NCBI RefSeq assembly: GCF_025398335.1
Contig: NZ_JAODOO010000010.1
Coordinates: 62,001-126,000 of the forward strand
DNA: 64,000 bases
Reading direction: 5' to 3'
Source of the DNA: Clostridium sp. CX1
GTDB lineage: Bacteria; Bacillota; Clostridia; Clostridiales; Clostridiaceae
Below are positions 16,623 to 24,717 of the stretch, in pieces (the first letter of the stretch is position 1; each line of letters starts with the position of its first letter). The translations under genes were made by a program, and so were the position numbers. A model generated the notes under the pieces. The model was not told the DNA's origin and ran no database searches. It saw only the letters and a list, made by a program, of their open reading frames with translations.

Positions 16623-17090
16623 CTAACCTTCTCCTATCTCATCAATTAACCAAGGTGAGTTTTCATCTTTTCTAATAAGAGTACACCACTTAATATATTT
16701 TCCACTGTCTTGTGGACCAACTCTATCTTTTTTATATTTGACCGTAAATTCAATCTTATAAATTGTTATATTCTCTTCTTTTGCACCAGTTATTAGTCCA
16801 TTTCCGTATTTTATATATCCTTCCTTCATAGTGGGGGGAACATCTTCTGATATACTGTTTAGCTTAATATATTTCAAGTTTTCGTCTAATCCAGTTGTTA
16901 TTTGACTCCATTGAGTTCGTGTTGAATTTACCCCTTCTAAATTTTTTTCGTTATAGTATTTAAAATAATTTTCTACTACTTGTTTTGGCTCTAATGGTTG
17001 CTTTTGTGAATTAATCTCTTGTGTTTTTACTGTAGAACATCCTGTGAATACAAACATTAAAAACAAAGTTATTAATATTATTTTTTTCAT
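16623..17090 (-). CDS. Small lipoprotein carried by the IS element (DUF4829-like)
   Basis: A 155-residue exported lipoprotein. The N-terminus is a lipoprotein signal with a hydrophobic core and the lipobox FTGC (C18). The mature part has a short linker and a compact domain that begins PKQVVENYFKYYNEKN and ends SPWLIDEIGEG, a pattern seen in NTF2-like DUF4829 lipoproteins of clostridia. The gene lies wholly inside the insertion sequence, in the same orientation as the transposase, and its start has a GGAGGTG site. As a passenger it moves with the IS. Its benefit to the host, if any, is unknown. The family name is a judgement by eye. Confidence 0.75.
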   Translation of the reverse strand: MKKIILITLFLMFVFTGCSTVKTQEINSQKQPLEPKQVVENYFKYYNEKNLEGVNSTRTQWSQITTGLDENLKYIKLNSISEDVPPTMKEGYIKYGNGLITGAKEENITIYKIEFTVKYKKDRVGPQDSGKYIKWCTLIRKDENSPWLIDEIGEG

Positions 17091-17227
17091 CTTTCACCTC
17101 CACAAAACTTATCTATTAACAGCCTATGATTACGACACAATAAATTACTATTGTTTAATAGTTTATATTTATATTATACATAGTTTATGGATTATAACTC
17201 CACCTAAAAACATAAAATAAATCGAAT

Positions 17228-18253
17228 TTAAACAAATATTGGTTGTCTATTCTTAAATTCCTTTATCATAGTGTAACTATGAGGTATATTACTATGTACT
17301 ATTAAATTTTTGGTTCTAATTGTCTCTTTTTCTGTGATGAAAGTATTTATCCATTTATGCCATTTAAGGTAGTTGCTTAGGTATTTAGTTGCAACACCAT
17401 TAAACCTGCTCATCCATCTTTTTAAATTAGAATGAAGGCTATTAATGTGTTGAATATGGTATATATCTTCTTTGTGTCTACCTCTTTTAATTCTCTTATG
17501 TTCTAATTCCATATCTGTAGCAAATTGCATATAACTCTTGTGGCTATCTGTGCAAAGAATGGATTCTTCTCCCATACGGTTGCTATAAAGTCTCTTTAAT
17601 TCATCAGAAGTCATTCTACCAGTGCATAGTAACTCTATAATTAAATTACCTTGCCTATCAAGAGCAGTTGCAACACAAACTTGTTCCTTGGATATCCCCC
17701 TTTTCTTTATTTGCTTACCTCTTTTACGAGAAGGTCTTGGCATATTTGCAGGTTTAGTTCCTTTATATGAATAAGCAAAGAAAACTTCATCTGCCTCTAT
17801 AACCCCATCAACAGAGCCTACCCCGAGAAATTCGCTTATACAGTTAAGTAGTTTATGTCGCCAATAAAAACTTGTTGCTATATTAATCTCTACAATTTCA
17901 GCAGATTTTCTTATAGAGTAACCATTCAACATGCACTTAGCGTACCTAAACCATTTATCTAAGGTTTTCTTACTCTTGTAAGTAGCCGAATTAGTTAAAT
18001 CAGAAAAACTTTTGCGACATTCCCTACAAAGGTATCTTTGAACGCCTTTGTTTTTACCATTTCTAACAACATCAGTACCACCACAATGACAACATACTCT
18101 TCCTTTTGAAAATCTCATTTCTTTAACTTCTTTAGTTACTTGTGTAACTTGAGAGCCTAAAACAAGATATTCTTCTAATTGAGTTAATAATTCTTGCTGT
18201 TCTTGCTCTGATAATGCTTTGGCTTGTGATAATACTGATGCTACATTATTCAT
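17228..18253 (-). CDS. IS1595-family transposase
   Basis: A 341-residue DDE-type transposase of the ISXO2-like (IS1595) family. The N-terminal zinc ribbon has C-x-x-C pairs (CCHCGGTD and CRECRKSF) and is followed by a helix-turn-helix-like region. The catalytic domain shows the first acidic residue in EADEVFFAYSYKG, a second in CTDSHKSY, and the C-terminal HSNLKRWMSRFNGVATKYLSNYLKWHKW block typical of the family. The reading frame is intact and has its own AGGAGG site. The 8-base duplication and near-identical ends show the insertion is recent on an evolutionary scale. Confidence 0.93.
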   Translation of the reverse strand: MNNVASVLSQAKALSEQEQQELLTQLEEYLVLGSQVTQVTKEVKEMRFSKGRVCCHCGGTDVVRNGKNKGVQRYLCRECRKSFSDLTNSATYKSKKTLDKWFRYAKCMLNGYSIRKSAEIVEINIATSFYWRHKLLNCISEFLGVGSVDGVIEADEVFFAYSYKGTKPANMPRPSRKRGKQIKKRGISKEQVCVATALDRQGNLIIELLCTGRMTSDELKRLYSNRMGEESILCTDSHKSYMQFATDMELEHKRIKRGRHKEDIYHIQHINSLHSNLKRWMSRFNGVATKYLSNYLKWHKWINTFITEKETIRTKNLIVHSNIPHSYTMIKEFKNRQPIFV

Positions 18254-18341
18254 GGTTATTCCTCCTAAAATTGATTATATCTATATTATAACCTATCTTT
18301 CAGAAAAGTATTACATATCAACACTTATTTAAAACAGAGCC

Positions 18342-18349
18342 TAAAATTA
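18342..18349. repeat. Right target-site duplication of the IS1595-family element
   Basis: TAAAATTA repeats the eight bases at 16502-16509. Joining the two copies restores the rsbR reading frame to its native stop at 18370-18372. Confidence 0.92.
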
Positions 18350-18366
18350 AGATTTTCTAAAATTGA

Positions 18367-18392
18367 AAAATAGCTAACCTTAAGGCTATTTT
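18367..18392 (+). terminator. Hairpin at the native end of rsbR, possible attenuator
   Basis: AAAATAGC pairs with GCTATTTT around the native rsbR stop codon, in the 85-base gap before rsbS. The T run is short, so it may only reduce read-through or protect the rsbR transcript end. Confidence 0.45.
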
Positions 18393-18457
18393 AATTACAG
18401 TAATAGTTCTAGACATGAGTTAGAAAGAGGTGAAGGCTTAGAATTTAAGTCATATTT

Positions 18458-18838
18458 ATGGAGACAATTCCCATTATAAAATTAAATGAGTTTTTATTAA
18501 TAAGTATACAAGTAGATTTACATGACAGACTTGTTGTAAAGCTTCAAAATGATTTAACAAAAAGTATTAAGAAACATGAAGCTAAAGGTGTTTTGATTGA
18601 CATATCTGCAGTAGATATGTTAGATTCCTTTACCGGAAGAATGATAGCTAACATTGCATCAATTGGAAGACTATTAGATGCAGAAACTGTAGTTGTAGGA
18701 ATGCAGCCTGCTGTTGCAATTACTTTAGTTGAGTTAGGTATGACTCTACCAGAAGTTCTCACAGCACTAAACGTTGATAGAGGAATTGAACTTTTAAGAA
18801 AGCGCGTTAGCACTTCCGAGGAAGATAGCAATGAATAG
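18458..18838 (+). CDS. RsbS-type stressosome STAS protein
   Basis: A 126-residue single-domain STAS protein, the expected length of RsbS, which forms the stressosome core with RsbR and holds RsbT until phosphorylated. The phosphoserine of the family lies in the segment DISAVDMLDSFTGR. The gene overlaps the RsbT gene by eight bases, suggesting coupled translation. The ATG has no strong ribosome site close by, and no in-frame alternative exists upstream, so its translation may be weak. Since the IS insertion upstream, its transcription must come from read-through or from a promoter at the IS edge. Confidence 0.9.
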   Translation: METIPIIKLNEFLLISIQVDLHDRLVVKLQNDLTKSIKKHEAKGVLIDISAVDMLDSFTGRMIANIASIGRLLDAETVVVGMQPAVAITLVELGMTLPEVLTALNVDRGIELLRKRVSTSEEDSNE

Positions 18839-19241
18839 TATACTTAGAGGTGAGAAAATATATATAACCGATGAATTGAGCATTATAAATGCAGGACATA
18901 TAGTATTGAGTTATGTTAAAAAGAAAAAATTTAGTATAGTAGATCAAACCAAGATAATTACAGCTACCAGTGAGTTAACTCGTAATATTATAAAATATGC
19001 TGGTAAGGGAACAGTTTATATTGAGCATATCTTTAACAGTATTAGAGAAGGTTTGCGAATAACCTTTGAAGATTTTGGACCTGGAATAGCTGATATTAAT
19101 TTAGCTATGAGGGATGGATATTCTAGTTCTGATGGAATGGGGTTAGGCTTACCTGGTACAAAACGATTAATGGATGAATTCCAAATTACTTCAGAGCTAG
19201 GTAAGGGAACAAAGGTAATTATAGTAAAGTGGATTAGTTAA
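18831..19241 (+). CDS. RsbT-type serine/threonine kinase
   Basis: A 136-residue GHKL-fold kinase that phosphorylates RsbR and RsbS in the stressosome and is released on stress. The N box (TATSELTRNIIKYA), the G1 box (FEDFGPGIADI) and the G2 box (SSDGMGLGLPGTKRL) are all intact. In Bacillus, released RsbT activates the RsbU phosphatase, but no RsbU is encoded here. The next gene has its own phosphatase domain and kinases follow, so RsbT probably acts within this operon on a two-component output. The start lies inside the end of rsbS, with CGAGGAAG as ribosome site. Confidence 0.92.
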   Translation: MNSILRGEKIYITDELSIINAGHIVLSYVKKKKFSIVDQTKIITATSELTRNIIKYAGKGTVYIEHIFNSIREGLRITFEDFGPGIADINLAMRDGYSSSDGMGLGLPGTKRLMDEFQITSELGKGTKVIIVKWIS

Positions 19242-19255
19242 TCTGGAGGAATTTT

Positions 19256-20272
19256 ATGAATCAACATATAAGTATTGATATAATTGAAAAAAGTAATGTT
19301 GGAGAATTAAGAAGAGTAGTATCAGATTTAGGAAAAAGTATAGGATTAACTGAAGAGAATATTGGCAAGCTTTCAATAATTACAAATGAGATGTCTACAA
19401 ATATCTTGAAACATGCTGGTTGCAGCGGCAAGGTTATAACTAAAAGGTTAACTTATAACGGAGTAAAAGGTATAGAAGTTATATCCATAGACAGCGGAGT
19501 GGGAATTAAGAATATAGGTGCTGCTCTAAGGGATGGATTTTCCACTGCTGGAAGTATGGGAACTGGACTAGGAGCCATTAAAAGGCTTTCACAGGAATTC
19601 GATATTTATTCGCAGCCGGAAAAAGGCACAATAGTTATGTCGAGGGTTTGGGAGGACAGCGAAGTAGTACAGTTACACAAAGATAGTGTAGATTTTGGTG
19701 TTTTCTCAATGGCAAAACCAGGTCAAGAAGTCTGTGGAGACGATTGGTTAATTCGAACTGAGAAAGATAGCTTATGTATTTTGGTTTCTGATGCTTTAGG
19801 TCACGGTGAAGGAGCAGCTAAAACCTCCCGTGAAGCAGTAAAAATATTTATACAGGATAAAGAAAGCCCCTTAGAGGATAAGCTTCTTAATCTACATGAA
19901 GGTTTAAAAGGTACTCGTGGAGCAGCTATAGCTATAGCTCATGTGAATCTTAATAAAGATAGCATAAATTATATTGGAGTTGGAAACATATCTGGTCGTA
20001 TTTTTTACAATGAAACTTATCAAAGTTGTATTTCTACTGAAGGTATTGTTGGAGCAAATATGGGGAAATATCAAAGATTCACGTATAAATTTTTTGAAGA
20101 GTCAGTTTTTATAATGAACACAGATGGTTTTGCAACAAGTATAAATTTTAATCACTATCCTGGAATATTAAATAAAAAGTCAAGCTTAATAGCCGCGTTA
20201 ATATATAGGGATTTTTCTACAAAAAATGATGATATGGCAGTTGTAGTTGTTAGAAATTTAAAACGGAGGTAG
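19256..20272 (+). CDS. RsbT-like ATPase fused to a SpoIIE/RsbX-type phosphatase
   Basis: A 338-residue fusion. Residues 1-140 are a GHKL ATPase domain close to RsbT (N box TNEMSTNILKHA, G1 SIDSGVGIKNI, G2 GSMGTGLGAIKRL). Residues 145-335 are a PP2C-like phosphatase with metal-site features: CGDDWLI, VSDALGHGEGA, MNTDGFAT and the final NDDMAVVVVR. The phosphatase part matches RsbX, which resets the stressosome by removing phosphates from RsbS and RsbR. Similar fusions occur in stressosome operons without sigma-B. It is preceded by GGAGG and follows rsbT by 14 bases. Confidence 0.88.
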   Translation: MNQHISIDIIEKSNVGELRRVVSDLGKSIGLTEENIGKLSIITNEMSTNILKHAGCSGKVITKRLTYNGVKGIEVISIDSGVGIKNIGAALRDGFSTAGSMGTGLGAIKRLSQEFDIYSQPEKGTIVMSRVWEDSEVVQLHKDSVDFGVFSMAKPGQEVCGDDWLIRTEKDSLCILVSDALGHGEGAAKTSREAVKIFIQDKESPLEDKLLNLHEGLKGTRGAAIAIAHVNLNKDSINYIGVGNISGRIFYNETYQSCISTEGIVGANMGKYQRFTYKFFEESVFIMNTDGFATSINFNHYPGILNKKSSLIAALIYRDFSTKNDDMAVVVVRNLKRR

Positions 20273-20277
20273 TAGAG

Positions 20278-21531
20278 ATGCAGATAGTTGCAGTAATGAT
20301 TAAATCAGAATACGATATTATATCTGTTAGACAAAGGGCTAAAAAAATCACATCTCTTGCAGGGCTTTCAATAACTGACCAAACAAGGTTTGTAACAGCA
20401 GTTTCTGAAATAGCTAGAAATACTATTATGTACGGCAAAGGAGGGAAAGTTGAATTTTCCCTTGTTACAAAGAGACGTGAACAATTTATTCAAGCAATTG
20501 TTACTGATAACAGTTTAGAAGATTTAACAAAAATTCTTCAAAGACCTTATAAGTTAAAAAATGGTATGGGCATAGGAATTAGTGGTGCAAAAAACCTAGT
20601 TGATTATTTCAATATAGAACATAAGGAAGACTGCGGAAACATAGTTACCTTAGGAAAGGAAATAGTTTTTACACTAAAGGCAATAACTTCAGAAGTTATC
20701 AGAGACTGGACAACAGCATTAGCACAGGATACACCTAAAAGCTTTGTTGAGGAACTGCAGGCACAAAATCAAGTTTTAATGCAGACCTTAGAAAGCCTGG
20801 AGCAACAGGAAAAAGAAACTAAGAAACAATTAGAAGAAACTATAAGACTTAATAAAGAATTAAAAAATGCAAATCAGGAATTAAAGGATTTCGCCTATGT
20901 AGTATCTCATGATTTAAAAGCTCCACTTAGAGGTATAAGCTTCTTAGCAGGTTGGATAGCTGAAGATTACAAGGATAAGCTGGACGACGAAGGAAACAAG
21001 ATGATAGATATGCTCCTAGGAAGAATACGCAGGATGAATAACTTGATAGATGGAATACTGCAGTACTCAAGAGTTGGACGAGTAAAAGAGGAAAAAGTCC
21101 CAATTGACTTCAATGAATTAGTAAAAGATGTAATCAATCTATTAAGTGTACCTGAAAATATAGAAGTTAGAATAGAAAATAAATTGCCAAACATATTTTT
21201 TGAGGAGACTCGTGCTAGTCAGGTTTTTCAAAATTTAATCGGAAATGCTGTTAAATATATGGACAAACCTATAGGACAAATTTCAATAGGTTCTATTGAT
21301 ATGGAAGGATTTTGGCAGTTTTATATAAGAGATAATGGCCCGGGAATTGAACAAAGGTATTTTAAAAAGATATTTAAAATTTTTAAAGCCTTAAATTCCA
21401 GGGACAAGGTAGAGGGAACAGGAATAGGATTAACCATAGTAAAAAAGATTGTAGAGTTATATGGCGGCAGGATATGGCTTGAATCCATACCGATGGAAGG
21501 TACTACCTTTTTCTTTACGCTAAAAAAGTAA
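20278..21531 (+). CDS. Histidine kinase with an N-terminal RsbT-like domain
   Basis: A 417-residue soluble fusion. Residues 1-140 resemble RsbT (N box AVSEIARNTIMYG, G2 box NGMGIGISGAKNL), but the G1 box DxGxG is replaced by TDNSLED, so this copy may bind partners without working as a kinase. A coiled coil (about 160-205) leads to HisKA with the phospho-acceptor in YVVSHDLKAPLRG, and a complete HATPase_c domain (NLIGNAVKYM, IRDNGPGIE, EGTGIGLTIVKK) follows, as in phytochrome-type kinases. No membrane helix is present. The fusion offers a physical link from the stressosome to phosphorelay signalling. GGAGG lies upstream, six bases after the previous gene. Confidence 0.88.
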   Translation: MQIVAVMIKSEYDIISVRQRAKKITSLAGLSITDQTRFVTAVSEIARNTIMYGKGGKVEFSLVTKRREQFIQAIVTDNSLEDLTKILQRPYKLKNGMGIGISGAKNLVDYFNIEHKEDCGNIVTLGKEIVFTLKAITSEVIRDWTTALAQDTPKSFVEELQAQNQVLMQTLESLEQQEKETKKQLEETIRLNKELKNANQELKDFAYVVSHDLKAPLRGISFLAGWIAEDYKDKLDDEGNKMIDMLLGRIRRMNNLIDGILQYSRVGRVKEEKVPIDFNELVKDVINLLSVPENIEVRIENKLPNIFFEETRASQVFQNLIGNAVKYMDKPIGQISIGSIDMEGFWQFYIRDNGPGIEQRYFKKIFKIFKALNSRDKVEGTGIGLTIVKKIVELYGGRIWLESIPMEGTTFFFTLKK

Positions 21532-21561
21532 ATATTTTATTATAGGATTTAGGGTGATTAA

Positions 21562-22977
21562 ATGGAAGAATTGATTAAGAAAATTTTGCTTGTAGAAGAT
21601 GACTATGTTGATCAAATAGTTTTTAAAAGGCTTATAAAAAATGAGAAGCTTAACTATGAATACTGTATTTCTGATTCAGTACTATCTGCGAAAGAGGCCT
21701 TGCTATACAATAAATTTGATGTGGTAATCTTAGATTATGATTTGGGAGACGGTACAGCTTTTGATTTAATGAATATAATTGGAGATACTCCAATAATCTT
21801 TACTACTGGTGCTGGAGATGAGGAGACTGCGGTAAAGGCAATGAGATCTGGGGTTTATGATTATTTAATTAAAGATATAGATAAAAATTATATAAAGCTT
21901 TTACCTTCTATTATTGAAAATGCAATTAAGAATAGGAAAGATAAAGAACAGCTAGCAATGCTGTCACAGGCTATTATGACTATTAATGATAGCGTTTATA
22001 TTACTGATAAAGATTACAGTATAAAATTTGTTAACAGTGCTTTTTGTAGAACTTATGGCTATAGTAGTAGTGAAATAATTGGTAGGAAAAGCTATGAGTT
22101 ATGGGATAAGGAGAGGAATTTTTATAGTACTAATGAATACCTTTCAAAAAATGGGTCAGGAGAATTCAAGCATAGAAAGAAGGATGGAAGTGTTTTTCCA
22201 GTGTTCTTATCTAGATCTATTGTTAATAATGAAGGTAGAACTGATAGAACTCTTATAAATATATCAAGAGATATAACAGAAAAGGTTGAAACTGATAAGA
22301 TGAAGTCAGAGTTTGTCAGTACTGTAAGTCATGAGATTAGAACACCTCTAACAGTAATGCTAGCTCTTTCACAGCTCCTTTTGACCAATGATACCTTAAG
22401 CGAAGAAAAGCTTAAAAAATACTACAATACTATGCACACAGAAACAAAAAGGTTAACGAATTTAGTAAATGATTTTCTTGATATACAACGAATGGAAAGC
22501 GGAAGGAAGGTATTGAACAGGGAAAAGATATGTATAGTTGATGTAGTAGAAGAGGTTATATCTCTTTACGAAGTAAATGAAACCCATGAATTGATAGTTG
22601 ATATGGATAAAGTAGACTACTCACCTATATTTGCAGATTCTCAAAGGATGATTCAGCTTTTAACTAATTTAGTATCTAATGCAATTAAGTATTCTCCTGA
22701 AAATAGAGAGATAAGAATAGTAGTTAGGGAGCTGGAGACAGAAATAAGGGTTTCTGTAGTAGACAAGGGACTTGGCATACCTAAGGACAGCATACCTATG
22801 CTCTTTACAAAGTTCTATCGTGTTGATAACTCAGATCACAGAAAAGTAGGAGGCACAGGTTTAGGCCTTGTTATATGTAAGGAAATAGTAAATGCTCACG
22901 AAGGAAAAATTGGTGTAAATTCAAAGTTAAATGAAGGAAGTGAGTTTTACTTTACTATTCCTAAGATCATATCTTAA
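21562..22977 (+). CDS. Receiver-PAS-histidine kinase hybrid
   Basis: A 471-residue cytosolic kinase. Residues 1-125 are a receiver domain (acidic pair in LLVEDDYVDQ, phospho-aspartate in VVILDYDLGDG, and a terminal lysine in YLIKDIDKN). Residues 130-240 are a PAS domain (DSVYITDKDYSIKFVNSAFCRTYGYS). HisKA follows with the acceptor in VSTVSHEIRTPL, then HATPase_c with NLVSNAIKYS, VVDKGLGIP and GGTGLGLVICKE. The receiver at the N-terminus suggests it is itself the target of the upstream kinase, making a relay. It is in line with the stressosome genes and has AGGGTG before the ATG. Confidence 0.93.
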   Translation: MEELIKKILLVEDDYVDQIVFKRLIKNEKLNYEYCISDSVLSAKEALLYNKFDVVILDYDLGDGTAFDLMNIIGDTPIIFTTGAGDEETAVKAMRSGVYDYLIKDIDKNYIKLLPSIIENAIKNRKDKEQLAMLSQAIMTINDSVYITDKDYSIKFVNSAFCRTYGYSSSEIIGRKSYELWDKERNFYSTNEYLSKNGSGEFKHRKKDGSVFPVFLSRSIVNNEGRTDRTLINISRDITEKVETDKMKSEFVSTVSHEIRTPLTVMLALSQLLLTNDTLSEEKLKKYYNTMHTETKRLTNLVNDFLDIQRMESGRKVLNREKICIVDVVEEVISLYEVNETHELIVDMDKVDYSPIFADSQRMIQLLTNLVSNAIKYSPENREIRIVVRELETEIRVSVVDKGLGIPKDSIPMLFTKFYRVDNSDHRKVGGTGLGLVICKEIVNAHEGKIGVNSKLNEGSEFYFTIPKIIS

Positions 22978-23015
22978 TAGAACTTGTTAACTAATTAACA
23001 TTTGGAGGTATATAA

Positions 23016-23427
23016 ATGAAAGATAGCAAAGTCAATCTCTTGGTAGATGGATGAGATTGATGTTATGACTATAAAGCGTACTTTAAGAGAACTGAAAATC
23101 CATAACCCTGTGATTGCAGCAGGCAATGGAGAAGAAGCATTAGATTATCTTAAGGACAATAAGAATGAAAAACCTTTTATAATAATTCTAGATTTAAATA
23201 TGCCTAGGATGAACGGCATAGAGTTTTTGAAAATTTCAAAAAAGGATAAGGAACTGAAAAAGATTCCAGTAATTGTTTTAATTACTTCAAAAGAAGAGCA
23301 AGACGTTATAAAATCCTATGATTTAGGAGTTTCAGGTTATATGGTTAAACCTGTAGATTATAGTCAATTTACGGATACCTTAAGAGCAATTTATATGTAT
23401 TGGAAACTTTGTAAATTACCTTACTAG
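23016..23427 (+). pseudogene. Rcp1-type single-domain response regulator broken by a frameshift
   Basis: The natural start is the ATG at 23016 with GGAGG eight bases upstream; it reads MKDSKVNLLVDG then stops. From 23047 the second frame reads MDEIDVMTIKRTLRELKIHNP and continues through a full receiver domain (LDLNMPRMNGIEFL, VPVIVLITS-like strand, SGYMVKPVDY). Joining the frames gives the typical LLVDDDEIDVM acidic pocket, so two bases were lost from a GATGATGAT run, or one base was gained. The internal ATG at 23047 has no ribosome site and would lack the first strand and part of the acidic pocket. It is either a real mutation or a base-call error. Confidence 0.82.
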
Positions 23428-23437
23428 GGGGATAAAG

Positions 23438-23809
23438 ATGAAAAGTATTTTGATAGCAGATGATGAACCTCATCTTAGATTTGTCTTAAAAGAAATTTTG
23501 GCCTCTGGCGATTATAATTTATATGAAGCTTGTGATGGGGAAGAGGCTCTCAAGCTGTCCATAGAAATTAAACCGGATATAATAGTTCTAGATGTTGCCA
23601 TGCCTAAGCTTACAGGATATGAGGTTGTAAAAAAACTTATAGAGAGAAATATAAAAAGCAAAGTAATAATGCTTTCAGCAAAGGCTCAAAAGTCGGATAT
23701 TAAGAAAGGGTTAGAATTAGGGGCATACTATTATATGATTAAACCCTTTGATTTGAGCGAGTTTTCAGATATTATTAATAAGGCTACTTTGGATATGGAA
23801 CGACACTAG
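23438..23809 (+). CDS. Single-domain response regulator (receiver only)
   Basis: A 123-residue CheY-like receiver with the acidic pair in LIADDEPHLR, the phospho-acceptor aspartate in IIVLDVAMPKLTGYEVV, threonine/serine switch MLSAKA and the lysine in YMIKPFD. No output domain is attached, so it passes signals by binding a partner or as a relay step. It is the last gene of the stressosome operon, 10 bases after the broken receiver gene, and is preceded by AGGGGGAT. Confidence 0.93.
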   Translation: MKSILIADDEPHLRFVLKEILASGDYNLYEACDGEEALKLSIEIKPDIIVLDVAMPKLTGYEVVKKLIERNIKSKVIMLSAKAQKSDIKKGLELGAYYYMIKPFDLSEFSDIINKATLDMERH

Positions 23810-23828
23810 AGAAATTTAGTACATGTAA

Positions 23829-23940
23829 GTTAAGAAGAGACTGTTATATTAGGTAATTTATAGACAATATATTGGTTTGTAAAACAGTAAAAAGTCAATA
23901 TATTGTGTTAGTTATACTTAATGGAACAGCCTCTTATAAT
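23829..23940. repeat. Long imperfect inverted repeat between convergent genes
   Basis: Arms of about 39 bases (starting AGAGACTGTT at 23832 and its inverted counterpart ending AGCCTCT near 23936) match at roughly two thirds of positions and meet at perfect CAATATATTG blocks. The loop is about 21 bases. It may act as a shared terminator for the operon and for the FmdE gene, or be a small MITE-like element. No target duplication was recognised. Confidence 0.5.
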
Positions 23941-23977
23941 ACATTTAAAAAAACAGAAAATACACTACGTATAACTA

Positions 23978-24502
23978 CTAAAGATTTCTTGAATAATCTT
24001 TAAAGCAATCACCACATACTTTTTTACCATTCATAAACCTTATCTTGTGTTCAGCAGAGGCTTCTCCACATTCTTCACATACTACACTTGTAAAAATTCG
24101 AGCTCTTTCTGGAAGTTGAAAACTAGGTTTTTTAAATTCAAATAGTTCATCGTAGGAAGCGTCTAATATGTATTCCATTTCCCTCTGTCTATTCTCGCTT
24201 TTCTTACGGGATTTAACCACAATTCTAACGCCTTCTTTATCTGTTCTACTAAAAAATGTAAAGGCCATTTTTCCTGAGTCCTTAAATAATAAATTTCCTT
24301 TACCTACAGAACAGCCAGTTAAAACCTGAACTGCATCTACACAACAGGCATCATTTTCAGCTATGCAAACTATTTCTTCGTCTTTTGAAAAGCTAAGTCC
24401 TAACTTTTCTTTTGCCGCTTCACTGACTTTATAGCCTATGGCAAGTCCAGGACATTCATGTCCGTGGAACTGTACACACTTTGTCCATAATTCTTTATTC
24501 AT
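23978..24502 (-). CDS. FmdE family protein (formylmethanofuran dehydrogenase subunit E-like)
   Basis: A 174-residue protein. The N-terminal FmdE domain (1-130) has the typical FHGHECPGLAIGYKVSEAA start and cysteines in ENDACCVDAVQVLTGCSVGKGN. The C-terminal 40 residues form a zinc ribbon (CEECGE ... CGDC). FmdE proteins occur in many bacteria without methanogenesis and are thought to handle molybdenum or tungsten cofactors or thiol chemistry, but their role is unsettled. No formylmethanofuran dehydrogenase genes are near. The ATG follows GGGGGAG at good distance. The gene is divergent from superoxide dismutase. Confidence 0.88.
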   Translation of the reverse strand: MNKELWTKCVQFHGHECPGLAIGYKVSEAAKEKLGLSFSKDEEIVCIAENDACCVDAVQVLTGCSVGKGNLLFKDSGKMAFTFFSRTDKEGVRIVVKSRKKSENRQREMEYILDASYDELFEFKKPSFQLPERARIFTSVVCEECGEASAEHKIRFMNGKKVCGDCFKDYSRNL

Positions 24503-24717
24503 ATTAGAATCTCCCCCATAGCAATATTATATTTATTATTTACCTAATTATAACATAATTTCCGGTTTTATAACTAAAAAACTTTAAATAGAGATTTATA
24601 TTAAAAATAGCGTTTCGGAAAAATATCACTTTTACTATACCTCTTAATGAATAAAAGAAAAATTTTATTACCATAATATTAATGTTAAAAACAATAATAA
24701 ACACGAGGTGAATGAAT

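Larger units (their letters stand above)
16510..18341 (-). mobile_element. Complete IS1595-family insertion sequence with a passenger gene
   Basis: A 1832-base element. The left end begins GGCTCTGTTTTAAA at 16510 and the right end is its inverted copy ending at 18341; agreement continues inward to GTTGATA in both ends. It is flanked by 8-base direct repeats TAAAATTA. It contains a transposase gene (17228-18253) and, between that gene and the left end, a lipoprotein gene (16623-17090), both on the minus strand. IS1595-family elements with passenger genes are known. It sits in the last codons of rsbR and carries a terminator near its left end, so it should reduce read-through into rsbS and later genes. 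Confidence 0.93.

Noticed and set aside
23978-24502. Evidence for methanogenesis or a formylmethanofuran pathway
   Set aside because: FmdE-like proteins are common in bacteria without that pathway and no catalytic subunit is encoded nearby.
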